Shown one piece after another: positions 1 to 8,304 of a DNA stretch of 62,681 nt (the stretch's first letter is position 1; every line of letters starts with the position of its first letter). The DNA is taken from assembly GCA_900319635.1 (NCBI GenBank), contig ONPF01000029.1:1-62681 (forward strand), written 5' to 3'. Both the position numbers and the translations under genes were made by a program. The notes beneath the pieces were generated by a model that had not been told where the DNA came from, made no database searches, and worked only from the letters and a program-made list of their open reading frames with translations. The DNA comes from an uncultured Eubacteriales bacterium (GTDB taxonomy: Bacteria; Bacillota; Clostridia; Oscillospirales; Oscillospiraceae).

Positions 1-85
1 CGCAGAGCATAATGGAGATATATGGTCAAGGGAAGCAACGAAGCATGGCGCAATTCTGACCGGAAAGATTCAAAGATTTCTATTA
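1..85 (+). mobile_element. Degenerate repeat, probable transposase-gene remnant
   Basis: This stretch matches, with scattered differences, the reverse complement of about 52470-52550 (shared runs such as AGAGCATAATGGAGATATAT and GGTCAAG). At the other site the same frame reads for about 50 codons (MVKEGNEV, then a stop, then YNSGRKTLKTSIEQIRKELR) to a stop. Both copies are broken and no family was recognised. An insertion-sequence gene end is the best guess; an unclassified repeat is the alternative. Confidence 0.4.
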
Positions 86-95
86 GGTGTTAGTA

Positions 96-1088
96 TCAGG
101 CCGCCTGCTCCTCAATGCCCGCCGCGTCCAGCATGTCCTGGATGCTGATGCCGTAGCCCCGGGTGGGGTCGTTGACGAAGACGTGGGTCACCGCTCCCAC
201 CAGCTTGCCGTCCTGGAGGATCGGGCTGCCGCTCATGCCCTGGACGATGCCGCCGGTCAAGGCGCGCAGTTCCGGGTCGGTGACAGAGAGCATCACATGC
301 TCGCCGGCGCTGTCCCGGTAGAGGCGGGTGATGCGCACCTCAAACTCCCGCACCTCCCGGCCGTTCACCGTGGTCAGGATGCTGGCGGGGCCGGTGCGAA
401 ACTGGCCCACCTCCACCGTCCGGCTGCCTAGAGGCGCCGTCGCCCGGCCGTAGATGCCGCAGTCGCCGTTCTGCTCCACGCTGCCCAGCACCCGGCCGCC
501 GGTAAAGTCGCCGTTCAGCGCCCCGGGCGTCCCCGGCTCGCCGGAGGTGACGCCGGTAATCTCCGCCTCGGTGATGCTGCCGGTGCCCACGTCCACGCGG
601 CAACCGCTGGTATCGTCCCGGATGCTGTGACCCAGGGCGCCGTAGATGCCGGTTTCCGGGTCGCAGAAGGTGACGGTGCCGATGCCCGTCACCACATCCC
701 GCAGCCAGAGCCCCATCATCCACTGTCCGTCTTTGGAGAGCGCCGGCTGCACGAAGGCCAGCAGCTCCCTTTCCTCCCGGCGGATCGTGAGCTCCACGGT
801 GCGCCCTTCTGCCTCGCCCACGGCGGCGATCAGCTCCGCCGCGCTGTGGAGCTCCCGGCCGTTGGCCTGCAGGATGCGGTCGCCCTCCTGCAGCCCCGCG
901 TCGGCGGCGGGGCGGCGGCTGCCCTCGGCCGTCTCCACCTCGCCCACACCGGACACCAGCACGCCCTCGGTCTGAATGCGGATGCCGATGGCCTGCCCGC
1001 CTACGATCAGCTCCTGGGCGAAGGCCGCGATGGGGAAGACCGCAGCCAGCAGCAGGCAGCCCAGAGCCGTCAAAATGCTTTTTTTCAT
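96..1088 (-). CDS. spoIVB: SpoIVB peptidase (stage IV sporulation protein B)
   Basis: Serine peptidase of family S55. In Bacillus it is secreted by the forespore and cleaves SpoIVFA to release pro-sigma-K processing in the mother cell. A 330-aa product is read from the ATG at 1088, which has a GGAGGGTGA ribosome site; the frame is open further upstream but without one. Visible are a signal or anchor segment (residues 5-24), a PDZ domain (about 40-112), and the S55 domain with the catalytic His in GALGHSI (about residue 154) and the Ser in GMSGSP (about 288). It is shorter than B. subtilis SpoIVB (about 425 aa) but has all core motifs. It is last in a leftward run after mscS, separated from it by a terminator, so it probably has its own forespore promoter. 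Confidence 0.93.
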   Translation of the reverse strand: MKKSILTALGCLLLAAVFPIAAFAQELIVGGQAIGIRIQTEGVLVSGVGEVETAEGSRRPAADAGLQEGDRILQANGRELHSAAELIAAVGEAEGRTVELTIRREERELLAFVQPALSKDGQWMMGLWLRDVVTGIGTVTFCDPETGIYGALGHSIRDDTSGCRVDVGTGSITEAEITGVTSGEPGTPGALNGDFTGGRVLGSVEQNGDCGIYGRATAPLGSRTVEVGQFRTGPASILTTVNGREVREFEVRITRLYRDSAGEHVMLSVTDPELRALTGGIVQGMSGSPILQDGKLVGAVTHVFVNDPTRGYGISIQDMLDAAGIEEQAA

Positions 1089-1214
1089 AAAAATCACCCT
1101 CCGCGCACAAAATCTGCACGAGAGCAGTATGTGCGCGAAGGGCGATTTTAGCGTTGGAAGGTTTTCGCTGTTGCAAAAAAGTCCGAAAACTCCGCTTTTT
1201 CCAATTTTTTCATG

Positions 1215-1247
1215 AAAAAACGGGGGACGCAATCGCGTCCCCCGTCT
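1215..1247 (-). terminator. Rho-independent terminator downstream of mscS
   Basis: The arms CGGGGGACGC and GCGTCCCCCG form a perfect 10-bp stem around AATC. On the minus strand the stem is followed by a run of six T. It lies between mscS and spoIVB. Confidence 0.85.
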
Positions 1248-1274
1248 TCTGAAAACTGAAGCCTGAATTCTGAC

Positions 1275-2150
1275 TTACTTCTCCACAATGTGGACGTTGA
1301 CGTGCTCGTAGCTGAACTTGACACCGTGGGCGGCAAAGCTCTCGCGGACGTTCTCGTTCAGATCGAAGTACACGCTCCAGTAATCCGCGCCCTTGCACCA
1401 GACGCGCACCACATACTCCACGGTGCTGCCCTTGTAGTCCAGCAGGCGGACGAAAGGAGCGGGATCCTGCAGGATGCGTTCGTCCTTAGCGATGGCGTCG
1501 GCGATGGCGGCCTTCACTTCGTCGGTGGTGCACTCATAAGAGGTGGTGAAGGTGCGGTCCACGCGGCGCAGCTCCTCGCGGCTGTAGTTGTTGACGGCGG
1601 AGGCGGTCACATCGCTGTTGGGGATGGAGACGGCCACATTGTCCAGGGTGTCCAGCTGGGTGTAGAAGAGGCCAACGGTCTTTACCAGGCCGCTCTTGCC
1701 CGCCACTTCCACGAAGTCGCCGGCGGCGAAGGGCTTGGTGACCAGCAGGGTCAGGCCGGAGAAGAGGTTCGACAGGATGTTCTGCACGGACAGGGACAGG
1801 GCCAGGCCGACGACGCTGACCAGGGCAACCAGGGAGCTGGTGTTGATGCCGAGAGCGTTTGCCACAATGATCAGGGCGATGACCCACAGCACCGCCTTGA
1901 TGGCGGAGGTGACGAAGCCCCGCAGGGTGGCGTCCAGCTTCTTGGACTTGCCCAGGGCCTTGTTGGCGATGGCGGTGACGATCTTGATAAAGACAAAGCA
2001 GATCACCAGGGTCAGAATCGCGGACAGGATGCTGGAAAGGGAAATGTCGCCGATCTTAAACTTGCTGAGGGTGTCGAAGATGGAATCTCTTGCGCCTTCC
2101 GCGGCAGCGGCGCCGACTGCGCCAACGTCTGTTTCCAGGAAAATGTTCAT
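1275..2150 (-). CDS. mscS: Small-conductance mechanosensitive channel, MscS family
   Basis: Pressure-gated efflux channel of the cytoplasmic membrane that releases solutes on hypo-osmotic shock. The product has 291 aa. Three hydrophobic helices are visible at about residues 38-60, 78-98 and 105-140. The third is the Gly/Ala-rich pore helix (VVGLALSLSVQNILSNLFSG). A beta domain follows with the family motif IPNSDVT near residue 176, then the C-terminal alpha/beta part. The start at 2150 has an AAAGGAGAG ribosome site. mscL, the other osmotic valve, is also in this window at 26.6 kb. The gene lies downstream of ruvX on the same strand. Confidence 0.93.
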   Translation of the reverse strand: MNIFLETDVGAVGAAAAEGARDSIFDTLSKFKIGDISLSSILSAILTLVICFVFIKIVTAIANKALGKSKKLDATLRGFVTSAIKAVLWVIALIIVANALGINTSSLVALVSVVGLALSLSVQNILSNLFSGLTLLVTKPFAAGDFVEVAGKSGLVKTVGLFYTQLDTLDNVAVSIPNSDVTASAVNNYSREELRRVDRTFTTSYECTTDEVKAAIADAIAKDERILQDPAPFVRLLDYKGSTVEYVVRVWCKGADYWSVYFDLNENVRESFAAHGVKFSYEHVNVHIVEK

Positions 2151-2218
2151 GTGTTTCTCTCCTTTTTCTTCAATTTCGTGCTGTTTCCGGATATGTTAGC
2201 TTTTTTGCACACGAATGA

Positions 2219-2626
2219 TCAGCGGCTGCCCAGATAGCCCTCCAAAATCAGGCTGGCGGCCACGGCGTCCACGCTCTTGCGGTGGACGCGCTCTTTTTTT
2301 CCGGCGGCGTGGAGGATGGCGTGGGCCTCGATGCTGCTGCGCCGCTCGTCCCAGAGCACCACGGGAAGGCCGGCGTCCTTTTCCAGCAGCGCCTTGAACT
2401 CCCGGCTCTTCTCCGCCCGGGGGCCCTCCGTGCCGTCCATATTCCGGGGAAGTCCCAGCACCAGGGTGCCCACCTCCCGTTTTTTTGCCTCCTCGGCGAT
2501 GCGCAGGCTTGCCCGCTCCATGTTCCATTCGTTCATGGTCCAGGCCTCCCCGGCGATCATCCCCAGCAGATCCGACACCGCTAGCCCGATCCGCTGGTCG
2601 CCGTAGTCGATTGCCATGACACGCAT
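2219..2626 (-). CDS. ruvX: RuvX/YqgF family RNase H-fold nuclease (pre-16S rRNA nuclease)
   Basis: 135-aa RNase H-like protein of the YqgF/RuvX family, linked to maturation of the 16S rRNA 5' end and formerly proposed as a Holliday junction resolvase. The hallmark N-terminal MRVMAIDYGDQRIGLAVSD carries the first catalytic Asp. LVLGLPRNMDG and the C-terminal SVDAVAASLILEGYL are also typical. The start at 2626 leaves 8 nt to AGGAGG; an in-frame ATG six bases upstream is too close to that site. Length is normal for the family. Confidence 0.93.
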   Translation of the reverse strand: MRVMAIDYGDQRIGLAVSDLLGMIAGEAWTMNEWNMERASLRIAEEAKKREVGTLVLGLPRNMDGTEGPRAEKSREFKALLEKDAGLPVVLWDERRSSIEAHAILHAAGKKERVHRKSVDAVAASLILEGYLGSR

Positions 2627-2648
2627 AGGCATCCCCTCCTTTCTCTTG

Positions 2649-2770
2649 CTTCCCCCTCCGGGGGAAGTGGCGCGAAGCGCCGATAGGGGTCCCTCGTCAA
2701 CGGATACCCCTTCCGTCATCCGCCTCGCGTGAGATCGGCGGACGACACCTCCCCCCGAGGGGGAGGCAAG
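2649..2770. repeat. Two convergent GGGGAGG-family hairpin repeats
   Basis: Between ruvX and folC two related palindromic units face each other. Unit 1 (2649-2690) reads GCTTCCCCCTCCGGGGGAAG, then GGCGCGAAGCGCC and a GATAGGGGT tail. Unit 2 (2705-2770, reversed) has ACCCCTTCCG, GTCATCCGCC...GGCGGACGAC and CCTCCCCCCGAGGGGGAGG. The same architecture recurs at 9.2, 10.0, 19.1, 40.9, 47.7 and 48.2 kb. The second unit ends against the folC stop codon. Confidence 0.75.
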
Positions 2771-4036
2771 TCACGTCAGCCCGAAGCAGGCCCGCACCGC
2801 GCCCGCCATGTAGAGCGAGCCCACCGCGCAGGCCATGCCGTCCTCTCCCGCCTGCTCCCGGGCGGTCTCCACCCCATCGGGGATGCTTTCGCAGACGGTG
2901 ACGGGCTTGCCATAGCGTTCGAGGAATTTCCCCAGCTCCGCGGCAGGCAGCGCCCGCTCGCTGTTGGGGGTGACGCAGACCCAGGCGTCCGCCGCCTCGT
3001 TCAGAATGTCGAACAGAGCGGGATAGTCCTTGTCTCTCAGCACGCCCACCAGCAGCACCCGGCGGCTCTCGGGGAAGTAGTGCAGAAGATTCCGGCGCAC
3101 GCTCTCGGCGCACTGGGGATTGTGCCCCCCGTCCACGATGAAGGGCGGCTCCTCCGACACCGGCTCAAAGCGGGCCGGCCAGGCGGTGGCGTAGAGCCCG
3201 TGCTCCACGGCGTCGCGGGGAATCCGCCAGCCCCGGCGGCGCAGCACCTCCACCGTCTCCAGCACAACGGCGGCGTTGCGCAGCTGATGGTCGCCCAACA
3301 GGGCGAGGGCGTAGGGCTCGCCCCTGTAGGTGAAGCTCTGCCCCTCCAGACTGTCAAACTCCGGCACGAGCTGGGAAAAATCCGCGACGTGCAGCCCGGC
3401 GCCCACTTCCCGCGCCTTCTGCCGGAAGACCTCCAGCACGCTCTCCTGCTGCTGATAGGCCACCGCCTCGCAGCCGGGCTTGAGGATGCCGGCCTTCTCC
3501 GCCGCGATCTGCTCCAGGGTGTCCCCCAGCACGGCGGTGTGATCCAGACCGATGTTCATGAGCACGGCGGCCTCCGGCGCGGCGATCACGTTGGTGGCGT
3601 CGAGCCTTCCGCCCAGCCCCACCTCCAGCACCACGATGTCGCAGTGCTCCTCGGCAAACCACAAAAGCGCCGCGGCGGTGATGAGCTCAAACTCCGTGGG
3701 GTGATCTTCCATGGCCTCCGCCAGGGGGCGGATCCGGGTCACCAGATCGGCCAGGGCCTCGTCCGAAACGGGCTCGCCGTTTATCTGCATCCGCTCGTGG
3801 AAGCGGAAGAGATAGGGGGAGGTGTAGAGCCCCGTGCGGTAGCCCGCGGCCTTGAGGATGGAGGCCAGCATGGCCGCGCAGCTGCCCTTGCCGTTGGTGC
3901 CGGCGATGTGGATAAATTTCAGCCGATCCTGGGGTCTCCCCAGCTTGTCCAGCAGGGCCTCCGTCCGCTCCAGGCCGGGCTTGGAGCCGAACCACTGGGT
4001 CCCGTCGATATATTGAAGTGCTTCCGTAATATTCAT
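2771..4036 (-). CDS. folC: Bifunctional folylpolyglutamate synthase / dihydrofolate synthase
   Basis: ATP-dependent ligase that adds glutamate to dihydropteroate or to folates, making and retaining folate cofactors. 421 aa from the ATG at 4036 (AAGGAGATGG ribosome site). The Mur-ligase-like P-loop IHIAGTNGKGSCAAML is near residue 45. Also visible are LYTSPYLFRFHERMQING, the substrate and Mg loop VLEVGLGGRLDATN, and the C-terminal ligase domain with VDGGHNPQCAES. Size is typical. It is divergent from the ribosomal protein operon. Confidence 0.95.
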   Translation of the reverse strand: MNITEALQYIDGTQWFGSKPGLERTEALLDKLGRPQDRLKFIHIAGTNGKGSCAAMLASILKAAGYRTGLYTSPYLFRFHERMQINGEPVSDEALADLVTRIRPLAEAMEDHPTEFELITAAALLWFAEEHCDIVVLEVGLGGRLDATNVIAAPEAAVLMNIGLDHTAVLGDTLEQIAAEKAGILKPGCEAVAYQQQESVLEVFRQKAREVGAGLHVADFSQLVPEFDSLEGQSFTYRGEPYALALLGDHQLRNAAVVLETVEVLRRRGWRIPRDAVEHGLYATAWPARFEPVSEEPPFIVDGGHNPQCAESVRRNLLHYFPESRRVLLVGVLRDKDYPALFDILNEAADAWVCVTPNSERALPAAELGKFLERYGKPVTVCESIPDGVETAREQAGEDGMACAVGSLYMAGAVRACFGLT

Positions 4037-4137
4037 AAGCCATCTCCTTGGTGCGCCCAGTATACCACGTTCCCGCCGCATAGGCAACAAAAAAGGCGGG
4101 AGACACGAAAAAAAGCCGGATTTCCCGCAAAAAACTG

Positions 4138-4166
4138 TTGACCGCGGGATTGGGCTGTGCTATAAT
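4138..4166 (+). promoter_or_regulatory. Sigma-A promoter of the rpmG-secE-nusG-rplK-rplA operon
   Basis: TTGACC (4138-4143), a 17-nt spacer and TATAAT (4161-4166). The leader is about 120 nt. It contains GCGCG...CGCGC (about 4200-4218) and CTCACGAAACGTGAG (4255-4269), both able to form small hairpins. Confidence 0.88.
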
Positions 4167-4294
4167 CCGTTTTACCTGTCGGACGAGAGGTTTCTTTTTG
4201 CGCGCTTTTTTCCGCGCAGACGGAAGTCCCGGCGTTCCATACAGGGAGGCAATGCTCACGAAACGTGAGTAAATAAAATAGGAGGTGCCGAAAA

Positions 4295-4456
4295 ATGGCT
4301 GCAGGCGCAAGAGTAAAAATTACCCTTCGTTGCGACGAATGCAAGCAGAGAAACTACAACACGGTCAAGAACAAAAAGAACACGTCTGACCGTTTGGAGC
4401 GGAGCAAGTACTGCCCCTTCTGCCGGAAGCATACCAAGCACGTAGAGACCAAGTAA
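4295..4456 (+). CDS. rpmG: 50S ribosomal protein L33
   Basis: 53-aa ribosomal protein of the large subunit. It begins [20 protein letters not shown] and ends [10 protein letters not shown], with the zinc-binding pairs CDEC and CPFC, so this is the Cys-containing (zinc) paralogue. An AGGAGG site lies 7 nt upstream. It is the first gene of the operon, 21 bp before secE, the usual Firmicutes order rpmG-secE-nusG. Confidence 0.95.
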   Translation: MAAGARVKITLRCDECKQRNYNTVKNKKNTSDRLERSKYCPFCRKHTKHVETK

Positions 4457-4477
4457 CTTCAGAAAGGACGCGTGAAA

Positions 4478-4750
4478 ATGGCTGAAGAAAAGAAAGTTCA
4501 GGGCGCACCCGCCAAGGCCGTCACCGCCGTGAAGAAGGACGACACCAAGCCCGGCTTCTTTAAGAGGATCGGGAAGTGGTTCCGCGAGATGAAGAGCGAG
4601 CTGAAGAAGGTCGTTTGGCCGACCCCCAAGGCTCTTGTAAAGAACTCTGCCGTCTCTGTGGTGTTCATGCTGGTCTCGGCGCTGGTTCTCTGGGGCGCGG
4701 ACACGATCGCAAGTCTCGCGGTGTCCCTGCTGTTCAATCTGGTAGGTTGA
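4478..4750 (+). CDS. secE: Preprotein translocase subunit SecE
   Basis: Essential small subunit of the SecYEG channel. 90 aa: a charged N-terminal extension rich in Lys and Ala, the amphipathic stretch RIGKWFREMKSELKKVVWPT (the family signature), then one transmembrane helix (VVFMLVSALVLWGADTIASL) at the C terminus. ATG 4478 is preferred over the in-frame GTG at 4472 because AAAGGA lies 9 nt from the ATG and only 3 nt from the GTG. nusG follows 6 bp later. Confidence 0.95.
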   Translation: MAEEKKVQGAPAKAVTAVKKDDTKPGFFKRIGKWFREMKSELKKVVWPTPKALVKNSAVSVVFMLVSALVLWGADTIASLAVSLLFNLVG

Positions 4751-4756
4751 TGAGGC

Positions 4757-5281
4757 ATGGCTGAAGAAGCAAAATGGTACGTGGTTCACACGTACTCCGG
4801 TTATGAAAACGCCGTTGCCGCGGCTGTGATGAAGGCCGCGGAAAACCGCAAAATGACCGATCTGATCCGGGAAGTGAACATCCCCATGGAAACCGTCACC
4901 GAGTTCACCGACAACGGTGAAAAGACGGTGGAGCGCAAGGTGTTCCCCGGCTATGTGCTGGTGAAGATGATCCTGACGGACGACAGCTGGCACCTGATCC
5001 ACAATGTGCGCGGTGCAACGGGCTTCGTGGGCTCCGATGGCAAGGCCATCCCCCTGACGGAGCAGGAAATTTACGATCTGGGCGTGGAACGCCGCGAGAT
5101 CGTGGTAGGCTATGCCGTGGGCGACGAGGTCAAGGTCATTGACGGACCTCTGTCCGGCTTCCTCGGCACGGTGGACGAGCTGGAGCCCGAAAAGAACCGG
5201 GTCCGCGTCGTCGTTTCCATGTTCGGCCGCGAGACTCCTGTGGATCTGGAGCTCGACCAGGTCGAAGTCATCAAAGAATAA
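4757..5281 (+). CDS. nusG: Transcription termination/antitermination protein NusG
   Basis: RNA polymerase-associated elongation factor, 174 aa. The N-terminal NGN domain begins KWYVVHTYSGYENAVAAAV and includes VFPGYVLVKMILTDDSWHLI and RGATGFVGSDGKAIPLTEQE. The C-terminal KOW domain begins VKVIDGPLSGFLGTVDEL. Length and order secE-nusG-rplK are standard. Translation is probably coupled with secE (6-bp gap). Confidence 0.97.
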   Translation: MAEEAKWYVVHTYSGYENAVAAAVMKAAENRKMTDLIREVNIPMETVTEFTDNGEKTVERKVFPGYVLVKMILTDDSWHLIHNVRGATGFVGSDGKAIPLTEQEIYDLGVERREIVVGYAVGDEVKVIDGPLSGFLGTVDELEPEKNRVRVVVSMFGRETPVDLELDQVEVIKE

Positions 5282-5299
5282 TAAGAAAGAGGTGCTACC

Positions 5300-5725
5300 A
5301 TGGCACAGAAAGTAGTAGGATACGTTAGATTCCAGGTTCCTGCCGGCAAAGCGACTCCGGCTCCCCCCGTCGGCCCCGCTCTGGGCCAGTACGGCGTTAA
5401 CATCGGTCTGTTCACCAAGGATTTCAACGAGCGCACCAAGGCCGACATGGGCCTCATGATCCCCGTTGTCATCACCGTGTACTCCGACCGCAGCTTCACC
5501 TTCGTTTGCAAGACTCCTCCTGCCGCCCTTCTCATCAAGAAGGCCTGCGGCATTGAGACCGCTTCCGGCGTCCCCCAGCGGGATAAGGTTGCCACCATCA
5601 GCATGGAAGACGTGCGCAAGATCGCCGAGCAGAAGATGCCCGACCTGAACTGCACCGATATCGAGTCTGCCATCAGCATGATCAAGGGCACCTGCCGCTC
5701 CATGGGCGTACTCGTCGGCGACTGA
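5300..5725 (+). CDS. rplK: 50S ribosomal protein L11
   Basis: 141-aa protein of the GTPase-associated centre, which binds 23S rRNA helices 43-44. The N-terminal domain shows [21 protein letters not shown] with the Pro-rich linker, and the rRNA-binding C-terminal domain shows [30 protein letters not shown] ribosome site. It precedes rplA as usual. Confidence 0.97.
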   Translation: MAQKVVGYVRFQVPAGKATPAPPVGPALGQYGVNIGLFTKDFNERTKADMGLMIPVVITVYSDRSFTFVCKTPPAALLIKKACGIETASGVPQRDKVATISMEDVRKIAEQKMPDLNCTDIESAISMIKGTCRSMGVLVGD

Positions 5726-5786
5726 CCCGGGAGTAACGTGGGAGGATCATCCATCCATTACACCACATTATTAGGAGGAAACAAAA

Positions 5787-6479
5787 GTGTTTAGAGGTAA
5801 AAATTATAAAGAGAGCGCAAAGCTCATTGATAAGCAGGCCCTGTACGATCCCCAGGAGGCTCTGCAGCTGGTCATCAACGCCAGCAAGGCCAAGTTCGAC
5901 GAGACCGTGGAGCTCCACGTGAAGCTGGGCGTCGACGGCCGTCACGCCGACCAGCAGGTCCGCGGCGCCATCGTGCTGCCCAACGGCACCGGCAAGACCG
6001 TCCGCGTCCTGGTGTTCTGCCCCCCCGAGCAGGTTGAGGAAGCCCTGGCTGCCGGCGCCGACTATGCCGGCGGCATGGAGTACGTCGAGAAGATCCAGAA
6101 GGAAGCCTGGTTCGAGTTCGATACCGTCATTGCCAACCCCAAGATGATGGGCACTGTCGGCCGTCTCGGTAAGATCCTGGGACCCAAGGGCTTGATGCCC
6201 TCCCCCAAGGCCGGCACCGTCACCCCCAACGTCTCCCAGGCCGTGAAGGAAGCCAAAGCCGGTAAGGTCGAGTACCGTCTGGACAAGACCAACATCATCC
6301 ACTGCCCCATCGGTAAGGTCAGCTTCGGCGCCGAGAAGCTGTACGAGAACTATGTTGCTCTCATCACCGCCATCAACAAGGCCAAGCCCGCCGCCGCCAA
6401 GGGCCAGTATATCCGTTCTTGCGTCACCGCCTCCACCATGGGCCCCGGCGTCAAGATCAACGCCCAGAAGCAGCTGTAA
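5787..6479 (+). CDS. rplA: 50S ribosomal protein L1
   Basis: 230-aa protein of the L1 stalk. The start is GTG at 5787, 7 nt after AGGAGG, giving [20 protein letters not shown]. Family motifs are [36 protein letters not shown] and [14 protein letters not shown]. The operon ends here at a strong terminator; rplJ, rplL and rpoBC do not follow, although they often do in Clostridia. Confidence 0.97.
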   Translation: MFRGKNYKESAKLIDKQALYDPQEALQLVINASKAKFDETVELHVKLGVDGRHADQQVRGAIVLPNGTGKTVRVLVFCPPEQVEEALAAGADYAGGMEYVEKIQKEAWFEFDTVIANPKMMGTVGRLGKILGPKGLMPSPKAGTVTPNVSQAVKEAKAGKVEYRLDKTNIIHCPIGKVSFGAEKLYENYVALITAINKAKPAAAKGQYIRSCVTASTMGPGVKINAQKQL

Positions 6480-6500
6480 GAAAGCGCCTACAGGCAAGAG

Positions 6501-6539
6501 AAAAACCCCTCCTGATCTTTCGGATCGGGAGGGGTTTTC
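6501..6539. terminator. Bidirectional terminator between rplA and the convergent gene
   Basis: AAAACCCCTCCTGATC and GATCGGGAGGGGTTTT pair perfectly over 16 bp. A T-run follows on the plus strand and an A-run precedes, so it can end rplA and the leftward gene at 6547. Confidence 0.93.
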
Positions 6540-6546
6540 ACATTTG

Positions 6547-7557
6547 TCAGAGCAATCCATTCTGCATGGAATCCTCCGCCTGCTGATAGGCGGGATTGGG
6601 CCGCAGAGACGCCAATTGCGCCTCGGAGTTCTGCACCGCACTACGATTGGTCTGGTTGCTCATAAAGCGCCAGGCTACCCAAATTCCAAGCCCCATGAAG
6701 AGCACCCGTTTTACCAATTCTCCTCCCAGTTCGCTCAGCACGCCCGGCTCTGTCAGCAATTGAACGGATCTGGACAGTGCAAATCCCAAAGAAAAGCCGT
6801 CCCGAACGAAATAGAACGCCAGCTCCAGAACCACCATCAAAGGCACGGAGATCAGGCTCAGCACCACCACAATGATGATGGAACCCGTGTCCATCTTGCC
6901 TTTCAGCAGCTTGTAGCCGAGCATGGCGCAGATGGGGATCAGGGCAAAGAGGATGCTGTAGATCGTTTCGGTGTAAACAGCGGTCAGCAGATTGGGGATC
7001 AGCCCGACCAGCGTACCGAGGATCGCGCCGATGAGGCCAAGCAGATAGCTGCCATTGGTCTGGTTTTCCTCGGCCTTCTCCCTGGCCTGCGTTCCCTGCT
7101 GCCGGAGGGCTGCGGCGTTTACCGGCTGGTAGTTGAGCACGCCCCGATCCTGGATCAGGCACAGGCTGTCCGGTCTGGCCGCCCCGGAGAGGAAGCAGGT
7201 GTCCGCCGGAGCGATTCCGTTTTCCCGCAGCGCCGCAGTGATACTGTCCAGGCGTTCCCGCAGGCGGGGCAGGGCCTCGTCTTTGCCGCCGAAGGAAAGG
7301 GAAAAGCTGATCCGATTCTTCGTGTAGCCTTCGGTTCCTCCGATCCTCAAGCCCTTTTCCTTCACCGCGCGAGCCAGCGTCCGGCGCAGCGCCATCGTCG
7401 CCTTGTCCAGCCGCACGGCAGCGTCCACATAGTAGATCCTGGCGCTCAGCTTCCGCATCGTGATCGCGTAGCCATTCCAGGTGCCGTAGAAATAGTTGCC
7501 AAGGCTCTCGAAGCCCAACTGGGAAATTGCAGAAAGGACGTCCAGTTCTGTTGCCAT
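6547..7557 (-). CDS. Hypothetical multi-pass membrane protein
   Basis: 336 aa, not recognised. The N-terminal half (to about 175) is soluble and looks like an alpha/beta domain with many charged residues. After a polar linker (about 150-170, REKAEENQTNGS) there are four or five hydrophobic segments between about 170 and 300, starting LLGLIGAILGTLVGLIPNLL, then a polar tail of about 35 residues. The glycine-rich first helix resembles small membrane-spanning domains of the RDD or DUF type, but no family can be named. AGGAGGAAAAC ribosome site. It is convergent with rplA and stands alone. Confidence 0.7.
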   Translation of the reverse strand: MATELDVLSAISQLGFESLGNYFYGTWNGYAITMRKLSARIYYVDAAVRLDKATMALRRTLARAVKEKGLRIGGTEGYTKNRISFSLSFGGKDEALPRLRERLDSITAALRENGIAPADTCFLSGAARPDSLCLIQDRGVLNYQPVNAAALRQQGTQAREKAEENQTNGSYLLGLIGAILGTLVGLIPNLLTAVYTETIYSILFALIPICAMLGYKLLKGKMDTGSIIIVVVLSLISVPLMVVLELAFYFVRDGFSLGFALSRSVQLLTEPGVLSELGGELVKRVLFMGLGIWVAWRFMSNQTNRSAVQNSEAQLASLRPNPAYQQAEDSMQNGLL

Positions 7558-7970
7558 CTTGTTTTCCTCCTATCTTTCGAATCGCGTTGCATACAGGCCG
7601 CTGATGCAGAAGATCAAACATATCATAACATGTTCGCTCCGGAGCGGCAAGCCGTACTTCAGCGGACATCAGAAGCGGCTGGCTTCTCTCTTTCACTGTG
7701 CTTTGAGCAGGCCTGTATTATGATAACGTCTGACGGGGCAAAAAGGTTTCAATGCGAAAAAATATTTTTTGCGTGAATTGCAGGGCCTCGCTTCTTCCCC
7801 CGCCTTGCGGTGCCCGGAAAACGCTGCGGGCTTTTACTGTTCCTTGCGTTTTTCGACCGCTGCGGAAAAAGCGCATCGCCTTCTTCTACTCTGTACGCAG
7901 AAGTTCTAAGGCTCCTTCGTCGCCAAGAACTTCTAGTGTGCCACCGGCAGTGGCGGTGCGCTTTTCCACT
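7558..7970. other. Intergenic stretch with a degenerate copy of the 111-bp repeat
   Basis: No convincing gene. From about 7787 to 7880 are motifs that recur in the perfect repeat just downstream (CTTGCGGTGCCCG, TTTTTCGACCGCTGCGGA), in a more diverged form. The leftward gene at 6547 must have its promoter near 7560-7640. Confidence 0.5.
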
Positions 7971-8210
7971 GGCAGCGCGAAGCCCATGAACGCCTTGCGG
8001 TGCCCGAAAAAATGTTCGCGCATTCGCTTGCTCCATTTTTTCGACCGCTGCGGAGATTGCGGCCTCGCTTCTTCTGCCACTGGCAGCGCGAAGCCCATGA
8101 ACGCCTTGCGGTGCCCGAAAAAATGTTCGCGCTTCGCTTTGCTCCATTTTTTCGACCGCTGCGGAGATTGCGGCTTCGCTTCTTCTGCCGCAGGCAGCGC
8201 GAAGCCGCAA
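7971..8210. repeat. 111-bp tandem repeat, two full copies and a partial third
   Basis: Units begin with GGCAGCGCGAAGCCC at 7971 and 8082, and a third starts at 8193 and breaks off after about 17 bases. The two full copies differ at only a few positions. 111 bp is 37 codons, and both strands stay open through the array: the minus frame reads a 37-residue repeat (LRAASGRRSEAAISAAVEKM...), the plus frame a Cys-rich one. Neither has a ribosome site or resembles a known protein, so coding status is doubtful. Confidence 0.8.
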
Positions 8211-8243
8211 TCCTTAACTTTCCCTAATTTTGTAACTATTTTG

Positions 8244-8272
8244 TAGACATTTGGGGGAGGCTGTGGTATACT
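8244..8272 (+). promoter_or_regulatory. Promoter of the stalked membrane protein gene
   Basis: TAGACA (8244-8249), 17-nt spacer, TATACT (8267-8272), about 32 bp upstream of the ATG at 8305. Confidence 0.7.
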
Positions 8273-8304
8273 ACCTGTGATTTCCTTAGAAAGGAGTTTT
8301 TGCT

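Noticed and set aside
4170-4294. tRNA-Trp gene before secE, a common arrangement
   Set aside because: No cloverleaf or TTCGA-type T-arm is present; the region contains only two small hairpins.
7752-8246. Cys-rich 164-codon plus-strand frame across the 111-bp repeat
   Set aside because: No ribosome site or promoter fits it, and the opposite strand is equally open; the openness follows from the repeat unit being a multiple of three.
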